Assembly: GCF_031119625.1 (NCBI RefSeq)
Contig: NZ_JAVHZV010000029.1
Span: 248,001-312,000 of the forward strand
Length of the DNA: 64,000 nucleotides
From: Pseudomonas sp. G34
GTDB taxonomy: Bacteria; Pseudomonadota; Gammaproteobacteria; Pseudomonadales; Pseudomonadaceae
Direction: 5' to 3'
Position 1 is the first letter of the stretch, and every line of letters begins with the position of its first letter. The notes under the pieces were generated by a model that was not told where the DNA came from, searched no databases, and saw nothing but the letters and a program-made list of their open reading frames with translations. The position numbers and the translations under genes are program-made. Below, piece after piece: positions 37,290-46,173 of the stretch.

Positions 37290-38018
37290 ATGAACAGCAA
37301 GCTATGGCTGGCCGCGAGCATCCTTGCCGCAAGCCTGCCCGTGAGCGCCGCCAATCCGTTCCAGCCTGTCGAGGTCGCCGACCACGAACTCGCCCAGCTG
37401 CGCGGCCGCTACGTATTGCCCGACCGCATCATCAGTTTTGGCGTGGTGATGAGTTCTACCTGGCAGAACAGCGCCGGGCAGGTGATCGGCGCCGAGGTGG
37501 CGGTGAACGTCGCCAACGGCCAGGTGCACCCAGCCTTGCAGGTTCGCGAGATCAGCTCCCTGGGCAATGGCGGCAACGTCATCGCCGGAACCGGGGTGAT
37601 CACCGGAGGCAGCGGCCTGGATTCGGTCAACGGCATCGTGCAGAGCGTGCGCACAGCGGGCGACCTGAACAGCGGCCTGAATGACCTGCGTGTGCAAGTC
37701 AGTACCGGCGGCAGCGCCACAGCGAGCACCGATGGCCAACCCTGGACGGGCAGCCAGGCGTTCGCCAACCCCGCCGGCACGGTCAGCGTCAGCAGCCGCG
37801 CTGGCGGCATCAATATCGCCTTGCAGGCCGGGCAGGGGCAGGGCTTCAGCAGCCAGCAGATCGGCGGCGGGGTAGCCCAGCACGCCACTATCTCTGGCTC
37901 CATGAACGAGGTGCGCAACCTCGCGACCCTCAACGTGGCGCTGCGTGACAACCCGCGCAACCTCAGCCTGGACACCTGTATCGAGCAACTTCGGGCCCTG
38001 CGCCCCCATGGCTATTGA
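37290..38018 (+). CDS. fapE: FapE, exported Fap accessory protein
   Basis: 242 residues with signal peptide (SLPVSA) followed by [21 protein letters not shown], a long Gly/Asn/Ser-rich middle with beta-prone segments ([18 protein letters not shown]) and a single cysteine near the end (LDTCIEQLR). FapE is a minor extracellular component of Fap fibres. Identified by position, length and composition. GGAAGG ribosome site before ATG 37290. Confidence 0.82.
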   Translation: MNSKLWLAASILAASLPVSAANPFQPVEVADHELAQLRGRYVLPDRIISFGVVMSSTWQNSAGQVIGAEVAVNVANGQVHPALQVREISSLGNGGNVIAGTGVITGGSGLDSVNGIVQSVRTAGDLNSGLNDLRVQVSTGGSATASTDGQPWTGSQAFANPAGTVSVSSRAGGINIALQAGQGQGFSSQQIGGGVAQHATISGSMNEVRNLATLNVALRDNPRNLSLDTCIEQLRALRPHGY

Positions 38019-38050
38019 GCAGTGCCAAGGTGGCACAAAGGATTGCGACC

Positions 38051-39298
38051 ATGCGCCAGATGATCAGCGTCGCCGTGCTGTTTGGTGTCGGCTTCAACGC
38101 AGCATTCGCAGCTGATCCGGCCCAGGTCGAGGCGCTGCAGCAGGAGCTGCAGGCACTCAGGGCCCAATACGAAACGCAGCAGAATGCCCTCAAGGTGCTC
38201 GAACAGCGCCTGCGCCAGGTCGAAAGCCGCGCACCCCAGGCCAGCAGCGGCCCGGCGCCGCTCACCCGCCGCGGCAACCAGCAGGTAGCCAGCAACGGCG
38301 CCTCCGCCGGGTACGGCACCGCCTTGAAGGATGACGCCGCGCCGCCAGCCAGCGTCGAGCACCTCTACCAGGAGGCCAGCGGCTTTTTCGGCAGTGGCAC
38401 CTTCAGCCTGGAGCCGGGCATCACCTACAGCCATTACGATTCGCGGCAGCTGTTTCTCAACGGCTTTCTGGCCCTGGATGCGATCTTTCTCGGCAATATC
38501 GGCGTCGACCAGATCAACGCCGACACCTTCACCTTCGACCTGACCGGGCGCTACAACTGGGCGCAGCGCTGGCAGCTGGACGTCAACGCACCGTGGATAT
38601 ACCGCGAGAGCACCTACCAGTCCGGTGGTGCCGGCGGGGCGAGTACGTCAGTCAGCGAGGCCAGCGTGACCGGCGATGCGCGCCTCGGCGATGTCAGCGT
38701 GGGGCTCGCCTACAAGCTGTTCGACGAGAGCGAAGGATCGCCCGACGTGGTGCTGAACATGCGCGTCAAGGCGCCAACCGGCGTCGAGCCTTACGGCATC
38801 AAGCTCGATACCGTGGCCGGCAACGACAACCTGAGCATCCCCGAGGACCTGCCGACCGGTAACGGCGTGTGGTCGGTCACCACCGGCGTGGCCCTGGTCA
38901 AGACCCTCGACCCGGCGGTGGTGTTCGGCAACTTCTCCTACACCTACAATTTGCAAGACAGCTTCGCTGACATCAGCCCCCAGCGCGGCGTGAAAGTGCC
39001 GGGCGAGGTGGATCTGGGCAACTGGTTCCAGTTCGGCCTGGGCGTCGCCTTCGCGCTCAACGAGCGGGCCAGCATGTCGATGTCGTTCAGTGAGCTGATC
39101 AGCCAGAAGAGCCGTATCAAACCGCAAGGGCAGAGTTGGCAGAGCATCTCCGGCAGCGACGCCAACACCGCCTACTTCAATATCGGCATGACCTTCGCCG
39201 CCACCGACAAGCTCACCGTGGTGCCCAACCTGTCGATCGGCCTGACACCGGATGCGCCGGATTTCACCTTCAGCATCAAGTTTCCCTACTACTTTTAA
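38051..39298 (+). CDS. fapF: FapF, outer-membrane secretion pore for Fap amyloid
   Basis: 415 residues. After the signal peptide (FNAAFA) comes an N-terminal coiled coil (about residues 20-60, [19 protein letters not shown] and following heptads) and a linker; then a beta-barrel from about residue 100, ending [11 protein letters not shown] with an aromatic C-terminus. This coiled coil plus barrel is the known FapF architecture (trimeric pore). ATG 38051 preceded by AAAGGA is preferred over TTG 38015, which would overlap fapE. Ends 4 nt into the convergent regulator gene. Confidence 0.92.
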   Translation: MRQMISVAVLFGVGFNAAFAADPAQVEALQQELQALRAQYETQQNALKVLEQRLRQVESRAPQASSGPAPLTRRGNQQVASNGASAGYGTALKDDAAPPASVEHLYQEASGFFGSGTFSLEPGITYSHYDSRQLFLNGFLALDAIFLGNIGVDQINADTFTFDLTGRYNWAQRWQLDVNAPWIYRESTYQSGGAGGASTSVSEASVTGDARLGDVSVGLAYKLFDESEGSPDVVLNMRVKAPTGVEPYGIKLDTVAGNDNLSIPEDLPTGNGVWSVTTGVALVKTLDPAVVFGNFSYTYNLQDSFADISPQRGVKVPGEVDLGNWFQFGLGVAFALNERASMSMSFSELISQKSRIKPQGQSWQSISGSDANTAYFNIGMTFAATDKLTVVPNLSIGLTPDAPDFTFSIKFPYYF

Positions 39299-40644
39299 TC
39301 CGCATCGGCTTGCCGGTTGCTGCGCAGGTTGTGCTTGTGCAGCAGCCGGTAAAAGGTCGGCCGTGACACACCGAGCGAGCGCGCCGCACGGCTCATGTTG
39401 CGGGCGAAGTGCAGCAAGGCGTCCTCCAGCGCCTGGCGCTCGGCTTTTAGCAGGTACTCGTCGAGTGGGCGGCAGGGCGGGGCAGCCGGAGCCGACAAGC
39501 CGATGTCATGCTGCTCGATCTGCCGGCCTTCGGCGAGCACCTGGCCGAGGCGAACGCGGTTGGCCAGCTCACGCACGTTGCCCGGCCAGTGATGAGCGAG
39601 CAGGGCGGCGATGGCCTCGCTACTGAAACGCCGCGGGCGACGGCCGATCTCTGCTGCGTACAGCTGCGAGAAGTGCTCGGCGAACAGGGTGATGTCTTCC
39701 TTGCGCTCGCGCAGCGGCGTAGTGCGCACCTGCAGCACGTTCAGACGATAGTAGAGATCTTCCCGAAAGCGGCCTTTCTCGATGGCATCTTCCAGGTTGA
39801 TATGGGTCGCGGCCAGCACCCGCACATTGGCGCTGATGGGGGTGCTCGACCCCACACGTTCGAAGGTCATTTCCTGCATGAAACGCAGCAGGTTGGCCTG
39901 CATTTCCAGGGGCAGGTCGCCGATCTCGTCGAGAAACAGCGTACCGCCCTCGGCGGATTCGATACGGCCGATCTTGCGTTGGTGGGCGCCGGTAAAGGCA
40001 CCTTTCTCGTGGCCGAACAGTTCCGATTGAATCAGATGTTCGGAAATCGCCCCGCAGTTGATGGTCACGAAGGGGCCCTTGGCGCGCCGCGACTGGCGCT
40101 GCAGGCTGCGCGCCACGACTTCCTTGCCGGTGCCGCTCTCTCCGGTAATCAACACGGGCGAATCACTGGCCGCCAGCTTGCCGATCAGTTTGCAGAGTGC
40201 CTGGGTAGACGGGCTTTGCCCGACCATCAGCGCATCGTCGATGGCGCTCGGCTTGGTGTCCGGGTGGCGCAGACGACCCATGCCGAAGGCACGGCCCAGG
40301 GTGCAGTGCATCCGGCTGATGTCGATGGGCAGGGTGTGGAAGTCGAAAAACCATTCGTAGATGAAGTTGGCCAGCCCGGTATTGTGGCGCAGGTCGCCAC
40401 TCATCACCGCGATCCATTCGCAGCGGCTGTCATGAATCAACTGTTTTATACGATCAAGTTGGCCGAGGTGGTGGGGCTGCAGGCAAATAATGCAAACATC
40501 GTAACCGGGCTGCATTGGCTTGGTGAGGTCGCTGCGCTCGACGCGCCATCGGTCACGCTGCAGTTGCTGGGCAAGTGGCTCACAATCGTCGACGGGGTCG
40601 ACGATCAGCAGGCGCCTGTGCGAATAGTCCAGCGAACCCAGCAT
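39295..40644 (-). CDS. Sigma-54-dependent activator with VpsR-like N-terminal domain
   Basis: 449 residues. N-terminal receiver-like domain (residues 1-125) without the acidic pocket of true receivers, similar to VpsR-type regulators that answer to c-di-GMP. AAA+ domain: Walker A GESGTGKE (168-175), the sigma-54 contact loop GAFTGA (215-220, intact), Walker B GGTLFLDE and arginine finger region. C-terminal Fis-type HTH with [25 protein letters not shown] 40644 has AAGGAG at good spacing; the upstream extension is unsupported. It converges with fapF, and the fap operon has a -24/-12 promoter, so it is the likely fap activator. Confidence 0.9.
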   Translation of the reverse strand: MLGSLDYSHRRLLIVDPVDDCEPLAQQLQRDRWRVERSDLTKPMQPGYDVCIICLQPHHLGQLDRIKQLIHDSRCEWIAVMSGDLRHNTGLANFIYEWFFDFHTLPIDISRMHCTLGRAFGMGRLRHPDTKPSAIDDALMVGQSPSTQALCKLIGKLAASDSPVLITGESGTGKEVVARSLQRQSRRAKGPFVTINCGAISEHLIQSELFGHEKGAFTGAHQRKIGRIESAEGGTLFLDEIGDLPLEMQANLLRFMQEMTFERVGSSTPISANVRVLAATHINLEDAIEKGRFREDLYYRLNVLQVRTTPLRERKEDITLFAEHFSQLYAAEIGRRPRRFSSEAIAALLAHHWPGNVRELANRVRLGQVLAEGRQIEQHDIGLSAPAAPPCRPLDEYLLKAERQALEDALLHFARNMSRAARSLGVSRPTFYRLLHKHNLRSNRQADAD

Positions 40645-41445
40645 ACGAACTCCTTGCCAGTATGGGCCGTGTTGCAATGCTCACACTGGCAACCCCTGAT
40701 CGCAGCGTCGCGCCGCCAGCGGCCACGGGCTTGGCGGGCGAAAGGCATCAAGGATTCTGGTGTGCGCTGGCGGTGCAGCGCAGGCCACACCGAAAGCTGT
40801 TTTTATTGAACGTCCTACATGGGCCGTTTCTTATGTTCTTGCAACTCATTTATACCCCTTTCAGATGAAGTTAGATTATCCGATGCCTATGACGCGTGGA
40901 ATATGTTCGTGCCTGGGTTGGATAATTAAAGGCGCCCTTTAAATCATCGGTTATCTTATCTGTTTATTATTTGGCGCCAATTTAAAATCAATAAGGTAAG
41001 TTGCTTGTTGCTAATAGTGGTTTTTCTCAATAACCATGTTTTTCACTGCAGCCTAGTTGGCGCGTTTGCCGGCGCAAATGCAGTCCGCGCTCAGGCAGGA
41101 GCGAGCAGGCAGCCGTTGTTTCCGGGTTTTCTGCAGGTTTGGGCAGCTATAGGGCATTACCTGGCAGCAAGTGCTGAAGGCGTCCATCGGGGTATTGGAC
41201 ATATTGGAGGGAGAGGGGAGCAGTAGCCTTCGCCAGTGATTGCGTGTAGCCAGTGCGCAGGGGCTGAGCCACGTTGTTCAAAAGACCCCGTAACCTGCTC
41301 GGTAGCACATATGTGCTATTGAGCGCTGCCTGGGCGGCTGATAGCTTTTTTTGGATTTGTCTTTACGCCGCCCCAGCCAGTTTATTGGCGCCGCGAGTAC
41401 CAGGCGAAGGGTGTTCATTGCCATCAGATCAACAAGAGTCGGCTC
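40645..41445. other. 801-bp gap without a gene; AT-rich island with two palindromes
   Basis: Between the sigma-54 activator and a frameshifted gene. From about 40800 to 41040 the sequence is markedly AT-rich compared with everything around it. It contains TTAAAGG-CGC-CCTTTAA (40926-40942) and TTGGCGCCAA (40971-40980), both centred on GGCGCC-like cores. Short frames here have no family resemblance. The island may be a promoter/silencing region for the activator, or foreign DNA; the rest shows nothing recognisable except the palindrome listed separately. Confidence 0.5.
41303..41318. promoter_or_regulatory. 16-bp perfect palindrome upstream of the frameshifted gene
   Basis: TAGCACATATGTGCTA is identical on both strands and sits 128 bp before the ATG at 41446. 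It has the size of a dimeric repressor or activator operator. No matching regulator is identified. Confidence 0.35.
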
Positions 41446-42199
41446 ATGGGAGAGATCAGTTTGCAACGTCGTTACCTTAAACGAATGACGCGCGTTACCA
41501 CCGTGATGGTCGTTGCGTGGAGCGGGGCATTTGCCGGTTCATCGGTTGCAAGTGACAAGTCATCGGGTGACTGCATTGCCGAGGCCGACTTTCGTCAGGG
41601 CAGTACAGTCGAAACCCAGGCGCGAGTCAGTAATGCGCCGGGCGTGATAGGCCACACCAACCGAAACCCTGGAGCGTCGGTCATTTGCGGATGCCAATCC
41701 CCTGGTTCAGGCACAAACGACGTTGATCGACAATGCTCCGTTCTTCACCGGTTACTCCTTCGTCGATCTGGTGGATCGCAAGATCATCAGATATGGCAAC
41801 CAACACGGCAGCGGTCCCTCACTGGTCACCACGTACAATATTCCGCCACCGGCTGTACCGGTCGATTTCCAGCCGGGACAGACAGTCACGGTCAATTATC
41901 TCAGCAAGACCGTCACCGCCGGGCCGGGTGCAGAGTCCGAGATCACCGAGAAACATACCTACATCGGTAGGGAGACCATCACGACCCCGCTGGGCACTTT
42001 CGATACCTGCAAGTTCACCAATGAGATTTCCTCCGGCGGCGCATCGAGCAAGAATGGGAAAAATCTGGCTGTCATCGAGAGCTGGTTCGCCTCCGAAGGG
42101 CCTTATAAGGGCCGCGTCATAAAAACCTTCGTTCCCGCACGTGATGGATCGCCAGACGTGACCACCGAAACGGTGAAGATCACCTCCGCTTCGAAGTAA
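41446..42199 (+). pseudogene. Secreted protein gene interrupted by a frameshift
   Basis: The first frame gives an N-terminus with signal peptide (TVMVVAWSGAFAGSSVAS) and DCIAEADFRQGSTVETQARVSN, then turns into low-quality sequence; the second frame is open from 41651 and continues TETLERRSFADANPLVQAQT, FFTGYSFVDLVDRKIIRYG, and YIGRETITTPLGTFDTCKF to the stop at 42197-42199. The two parts read as one protein if a one-base shift occurs near 41640-41660. The end resembles exported proteins with a PAGTFDTCxF-type motif. It is either a recent pseudogene or a sequencing error. Function unknown. Confidence 0.65.
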
Positions 42200-42294
42200 T
42201 TCACTTCACGGAGAAGGGCGCTCGTTACAGGGCGCGCGGATCCTGTGGCGCACCTGTGGCCGACTACCCCGGACATCTTTGGAGGAAAAGCCTG

Positions 42295-42324
42295 CAGGCG
42301 GGTCGGAATTACCCGCCTGATGCT
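42295..42324 (+). terminator. Possible terminator after the frameshifted gene
   Basis: CAGGCGGGT (42295-42303) pairs with ACCCGCCTG (42311-42319) over a 7-nt loop. Only a short T-run follows (ATGCTTT), so efficiency is uncertain. Confidence 0.4.
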
Positions 42325-42403
42325 TTAAACTTGCCGGTTGCCGAAAGAACCGTCATGGCCATAGCCATGAAGGGCTTCAATCCTTCAAATATGTGTGGTG
42401 AAG

Positions 42404-43315
42404 ATGAACAAGCCTTTCATTTCGCTGTGCCCTGAAATTACCCGGGCACATGCACTGAAGCTGATGGACTGGCTGGAAGATGACCGCGTTACCTGCTATC
42501 TGAGCGATTCGCGTGATGTTTCCCGCTCCATCGAACACGCCATCGATCGGGCGCAATCGCCGATCGTGAGCCATCTGTTCAACCAGGGTGGCCGATTTTT
42601 CATGGCCTATGACCGCCATGATGACCCCGTGGGCTTCGTGCGGCTGATCAAGACCGGCACGGATTGCGAGATCGTGCTGGCCATCGGCGACAGCAACAAA
42701 TGGGGCCGCAACCTCGGCGCCTGTGCCATCCGCGAAGGCATGAAGCTGGCGTTCCTCGACATGCGTGCCAAGAAGCTGATCGCCAAGATCCACCCGGACA
42801 ACCTGCGCTCGCAGAAAGCCTTCCTGCGCAGCGGTTTCGTGCTCGAGAGCGAAACACCGACATTGAAGTCCTTTTCCATGGCGGCGGGGCGCTACCTGCA
42901 ATTCCTGCGCGAAGATACCATTGGTGACGCCCCCGGGATCTACATCACCGAATTCGACAAGGCCAGGCTCGAGAGCCTGATCGTGCTCGAGGAAGGCCCA
43001 GCCATCGTTGACCTCGAACATGAGCTTGAACGGGCCGTTGTCGTCGAGCCACAGCAGGTGCCCAGCAATGTCGTCACCATGAATTCCAGGGCCTTGGTGC
43101 AGCTGGACGACAAAGAGATCGAAGTGGCCCTGGTTTATCCCGAGGACGCCAACAGCAGCGCCGGCAAGCATTCCGTTTGCTCAGCCCTAGGCGCCGCCAT
43201 CCTGGGCTACCAGGAAGGCGACGCCATCGACTGGCGCATCGCTGGCCGCACACGACAGATCGAGATCAGGAAGGTGCTTTACCAGCCGGAAGCGGCTGGG
43301 GATTACCACCTGTAG
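42404..43315 (+). CDS. GNAT acetyltransferase fused to Rnk-like nucleoside diphosphate kinase regulator
   Basis: 303 residues in two parts. Residues 1 to about 165 form a GNAT N-acetyltransferase-like domain (VGFVRLIKTG, WGRNLGACAIREGMKLAF, KIHPDNLRSQKAFLRSGF). Residues about 172-303 match Rnk/GreA C-terminal-type regulators: IYITEFDKARLESLI, VVEPQQVPSNVVTMNSRA, LVYPEDAN, ALGAAILGYQEGDAIDW, and the ending VLYQPEAAGDYHL. Rnk proteins bind RNA polymerase through a GreA-like end and affect nucleotide pools. Start is ATG 42404; two GTG codons just upstream (42395, 42398) are possible. No ribosome site clearly decides. Confidence 0.85.
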   Translation: MNKPFISLCPEITRAHALKLMDWLEDDRVTCYLSDSRDVSRSIEHAIDRAQSPIVSHLFNQGGRFFMAYDRHDDPVGFVRLIKTGTDCEIVLAIGDSNKWGRNLGACAIREGMKLAFLDMRAKKLIAKIHPDNLRSQKAFLRSGFVLESETPTLKSFSMAAGRYLQFLREDTIGDAPGIYITEFDKARLESLIVLEEGPAIVDLEHELERAVVVEPQQVPSNVVTMNSRALVQLDDKEIEVALVYPEDANSSAGKHSVCSALGAAILGYQEGDAIDWRIAGRTRQIEIRKVLYQPEAAGDYHL

Positions 43316-43467
43316 CTCCGTGTTTGTCCATCAGGGCGAAATCTCCCCAGGGACGGGGAGCGCTTCGCGTCTGATGCGAGTTGTCCATGAGTGACGAGCC
43401 ATTTTTGTTGCATCGGGAGCCAAACGGAGCACAGGTTGAGTCAGCAGCCAGTAGTCTGACATACGTA

Positions 43468-43495
43468 ATTTAACATAATATACATTATGCGAACC
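43468..43495 (-). other. Chromosomal dif site (XerCD recombination site at the replication terminus)
   Basis: Read on the minus strand the 28 bp contain CGCATAAT, the central GTATAT and TATGTTAAAT; by my alignment it differs from the E. coli dif sequence at one position (GGTTCGC in place of GGTGCGC). XerC and XerD bind the two arms to resolve chromosome dimers. It lies in a 281-bp gene-free gap (43316-43596). FtsK-orienting GGGNAGGG octamers seen in the window point toward it from both sides. No integrated element or phage gene flanks it. Confidence 0.9.
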
Positions 43496-43596
43496 TTGAT
43501 GCTGCCGTTTGCCGGGCTTCCCCAGCTGGTTTCAAAGGCTCAAACCACCTTTGCGTCGCCAGCATGCAGATCCGCCGTTAAACGATCCGTAGGCAA

Positions 43597-43704
43597 TCAC
43601 GCCCCCATCAGAATGCCCACGGCCATGAACACGAACAGACCGGCGCAGAAGAATCCGCCGACGATCAAGGTCGCCGCTATGGCCCTGATCAAAAGATTGC
43701 GCAT
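43597..43704 (-). CDS. Small single-span membrane protein (35 residues)
   Basis: Encodes MRNLLIRAIAATLIVGG then FFCAGLFVFMAVGILMGA: a positively charged start and one hydrophobic segment. ATG 43704 is preceded by GAGG seven bases upstream, a good ribosome site, which is the main reason to call it. It lies between dif and the LuxR-type gene, on the same strand as the latter and 91 bp after it, so it may be cotranscribed. No family is recognised. Confidence 0.5.
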   Translation of the reverse strand: MRNLLIRAIAATLIVGGFFCAGLFVFMAVGILMGA

Positions 43705-43795
43705 TGAAAAACCTCTTTCAGTTGGCTGCGGTGGCTCTCGGCGTTCGACCGTCTTCCAGGTAGCCCAGGTTCAGTCTTTCAGCCGAACGCCCGGC

Positions 43796-45235
43796 TCAGG
43801 AAATCAGCCCCAGCGTCAGGCCCTTCAATGTGGCTGCTGCTCGCGTCGAACACTCCAGTTTGCGAAAGATGCTTTCCATATGCGTGCGTACGGTACTTGG
43901 GCTGATCGACAGCGTTCGCGCGACTTCCTTGTTGCTGGCACCGCGGCTGATCTCAGCGAGAACCTCGCACTCACGAACGGTAAGCAGCGAACTGCGCGGC
44001 TGTATGAGTCGTCGTTGGCCACCGGCTGCAGCGATCACCGCTTCACAGATGCCGTTATCCAGGGCGCCTCGGCTGGCGTCTTGTCTGAGGATGTTCTGCG
44101 CCTCCTGTGTGCTGTGAGCCGCTCGCCAGGGTCTGTGGTTTTGCAGTGCCACCCAGGCATTTGCGGTGGCCAGCAGCCGGTGCTCGGCACTTAGCGCGTC
44201 ACCGGATAAGCCACGGTAGTAGCCGCTGCCATCGAGCCGTTCGTAGGCATGGGCGGCTATATCGCCTGGCCCTGCGAGCTCTTCGATGGGCTTGCAGGCC
44301 TTTTGGGTCCAGTACGGCACCAGGTGCAGCCGTTCCGCTGCGCCGTATGGCAATGCGCCCGGGCTGTTCCATATATGGTTGGAGATTGCCGCACGGCCAA
44401 GGCCGTGTACCAGTGCGGCCTTGCCGATCTCCGCGAGCATCGGTTCGCTCAGCCCCCACAAGCGTGCAGCTTCGACGGCAAGGTGCGCGACCTGGCGTGA
44501 GTGCCCGGCCAGCCAGGGCAATTTCAGATCGATCACATCGGCTACCAGGCTCAGTGGCACCGCGGTTGCGGGCGTTTCCCCGCTTGCCGATGGGGCCGCG
44601 CTTTCCAGTTGTGCCAACCAGTCAGCGGCGTTTTGCATGAGCAATTTGGCAAGCGCCGCCGGATAACGCCGGTTGGCCTGTGCGCCGATCCAGCCGAGTG
44701 CCGAATCCAGGCCGTGGGTACGGCTGAGAATCTCAAGGTCGCCGGCCAGCACCACCTGGTATACGGCTTCGGGGATTTGCCCATGGGTCAGCCCGGCGGG
44801 CCGGCCGGAGCCGTCATAGGTTTCGAATACCCGATACAACGCCCCTTCTACCTCGGCGCCGAGCCCAAGGCTGCCGGCCACCTGCTCCGATACTTCACAG
44901 TGCACCACGGCCAGGGCGCTCGCCTTGTGGACGGCACGCATGTCATCGGCGCCCAGTGTGTGGTCGAGCATCGCGCGGCGCCCGTCGACGTCGTTGCCCA
45001 GCAGATGGGTGAAGCCTTCGGCGTTGGCGGTGCAGCCCGACCAGCGCAACAAGGCGACATGCTCGGCCACTGCCAGGTGCCCACCCTGCCCTGCGCTGGC
45101 CTGCGCCAACTGCCTGGCCAGCCTGGCAACCCGCATGGAATGGCCGAGGGGCTGGCCCATGCTCAAGTCGCCCACCTGGGAAATGGCGGCCAGTGCGGCG
45201 CCAGAAGAAACCAGAAGTGACGGCGCGTCGTTCAC
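43796..45235 (-). CDS. LuxR-type regulator with two degenerate HD-GYP-like halves
   Basis: 479 residues. Two HD-GYP-like segments come first. The first (about residues 25-180) includes GHSMRVARLARQLAQ and ETYDGSGRPAGLTHGQIPE; the second (about 215-395) includes GHSRQVAHLAVEAARLWGL, AALVHGLGRAAISNHIW and ERLDGSGYYRGLSGD. In both, the catalytic HD pair is lost (second copy HG) and GYP reads GRP/GYY, so phosphodiesterase activity is unlikely. The C-terminus is a LuxR/FixJ HTH: LTVRECEVLAEISRGASNKEVARTLSISPSTVRTHM region. GTG 45235 with AAGGA upstream is preferred. It diverges from a secreted hydrolase gene, a possible target. Confidence 0.8.
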   Translation of the reverse strand: MNDAPSLLVSSGAALAAISQVGDLSMGQPLGHSMRVARLARQLAQASAGQGGHLAVAEHVALLRWSGCTANAEGFTHLLGNDVDGRRAMLDHTLGADDMRAVHKASALAVVHCEVSEQVAGSLGLGAEVEGALYRVFETYDGSGRPAGLTHGQIPEAVYQVVLAGDLEILSRTHGLDSALGWIGAQANRRYPAALAKLLMQNAADWLAQLESAAPSASGETPATAVPLSLVADVIDLKLPWLAGHSRQVAHLAVEAARLWGLSEPMLAEIGKAALVHGLGRAAISNHIWNSPGALPYGAAERLHLVPYWTQKACKPIEELAGPGDIAAHAYERLDGSGYYRGLSGDALSAEHRLLATANAWVALQNHRPWRAAHSTQEAQNILRQDASRGALDNGICEAVIAAAGGQRRLIQPRSSLLTVRECEVLAEISRGASNKEVARTLSISPSTVRTHMESIFRKLECSTRAAATLKGLTLGLIS

Positions 45236-45326
45236 CAGAAAAGTCCTTGGATCGGATAAATGACCGATACCGGCCAGGCAGCTCGGGCAGCAGAATTTGC
45301 TCCACACCCACGCAGGAGTTTATGCA

Positions 45327-46100
45327 ATGAAAACCGTCAAATCACAAATCGCCGCAATCGCCCTCGCCATCGCCAGCACACTGACCGTTGGCGCCAGTCA
45401 GGCTGCCGACACTTCACCTTCGGTGGTGATCGTGCACGGCGCGTTCGCCGATGGCTCCGACTGGGCCAAGGTGGTGCCGCTGCTGCAGGCCGAAGGCCTT
45501 GCCGTCACCGTGGTGCAGAACCCCCTCACCTCCCTGGCAGACGACGTGGCGGCTACCCGGCGCGTGCTGAACAACCAGAATGGCAAGGTCGTGCTGGTCG
45601 GCCACTCCTGGGGCGGCACGGTGATCACCGAAGCTGGTAACGACAAGAAAGTCAGTGCGCTCGTCTACGTCGCGGCCTTTGCACCGGAAGCCGGGCAAAC
45701 CAGTGGCGAACAAGGCAAGGGCGCACCGACGCCGCCTGGCATCAGCCAGCTGAAGACCGATAGCAATGGCTTCATCTACCTGACGCCCGAAGGCATGGCC
45801 AGCGATTTTGCTCAGGATCTGCCCGCTGCCCAGACAGCCGTGATGACGGCAACCCAGGGGCCGATCAAGGCGTCTGCGTTCGAGGACAAGGTGACCGCTG
45901 CAGCCTGGAAGACCAAGCCGTCCTGGTACCTGCTCGCAACCCAGGATCGGATGATTCACCCGGACGTACAGCGCTCGTCCGCCAAACGCATCGCAGCGCA
46001 CCTGAGTGAGGTAAATAGCAGCCACGTGCCACAGCAGTCCCAGCCTGCCGAAGTGGCCAAGGTAATTCTCGAGGCGGTGCACGAGGTCGCTACGCAGTAA
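45327..46100 (+). CDS. Secreted alpha/beta-fold hydrolase (EstC/HNL-like)
   Basis: 257 residues with signal peptide (TVGASQAA). Oxyanion region IVHGAFADGSDWAKV, nucleophile elbow VGHSWGGTVI, late WYLLATQDRMIHPD (acid) and SSHVPQQSQP (histidine) fit the alpha/beta hydrolase class that includes small esterases and hydroxynitrile-lyase-like enzymes. ATG 45327 follows GGAG. It is divergent from the LuxR-type regulator (91-bp intergenic region) and ends before a strong terminator. Natural substrate unknown. Confidence 0.85.
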   Translation: MKTVKSQIAAIALAIASTLTVGASQAADTSPSVVIVHGAFADGSDWAKVVPLLQAEGLAVTVVQNPLTSLADDVAATRRVLNNQNGKVVLVGHSWGGTVITEAGNDKKVSALVYVAAFAPEAGQTSGEQGKGAPTPPGISQLKTDSNGFIYLTPEGMASDFAQDLPAAQTAVMTATQGPIKASAFEDKVTAAAWKTKPSWYLLATQDRMIHPDVQRSSAKRIAAHLSEVNSSHVPQQSQPAEVAKVILEAVHEVATQ

Positions 46101-46122
46101 GCGATAGTGATGATGAACACTG

Positions 46123-46166
46123 TGCCGCGGGCTTCATCGCAAAATGCTGCGCTGAAGCCCGCGGCA
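46123..46166. terminator. Bidirectional terminator between the hydrolase and gntP genes
   Basis: TGCCGCGGGCTTCA (46123-46136) pairs perfectly with TGAAGCCCGCGGCA (46153-46166), a 14-bp stem, between two convergent genes. There is no long T-run on either side, but the stem is very stable. Confidence 0.65.
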
Positions 46167-46173
46167 TCTTGCC

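Noticed and set aside
40760-41480. Short frames in the AT-rich gap as small proteins
   Set aside because: No family resemblance, no ribosome site and irregular composition.
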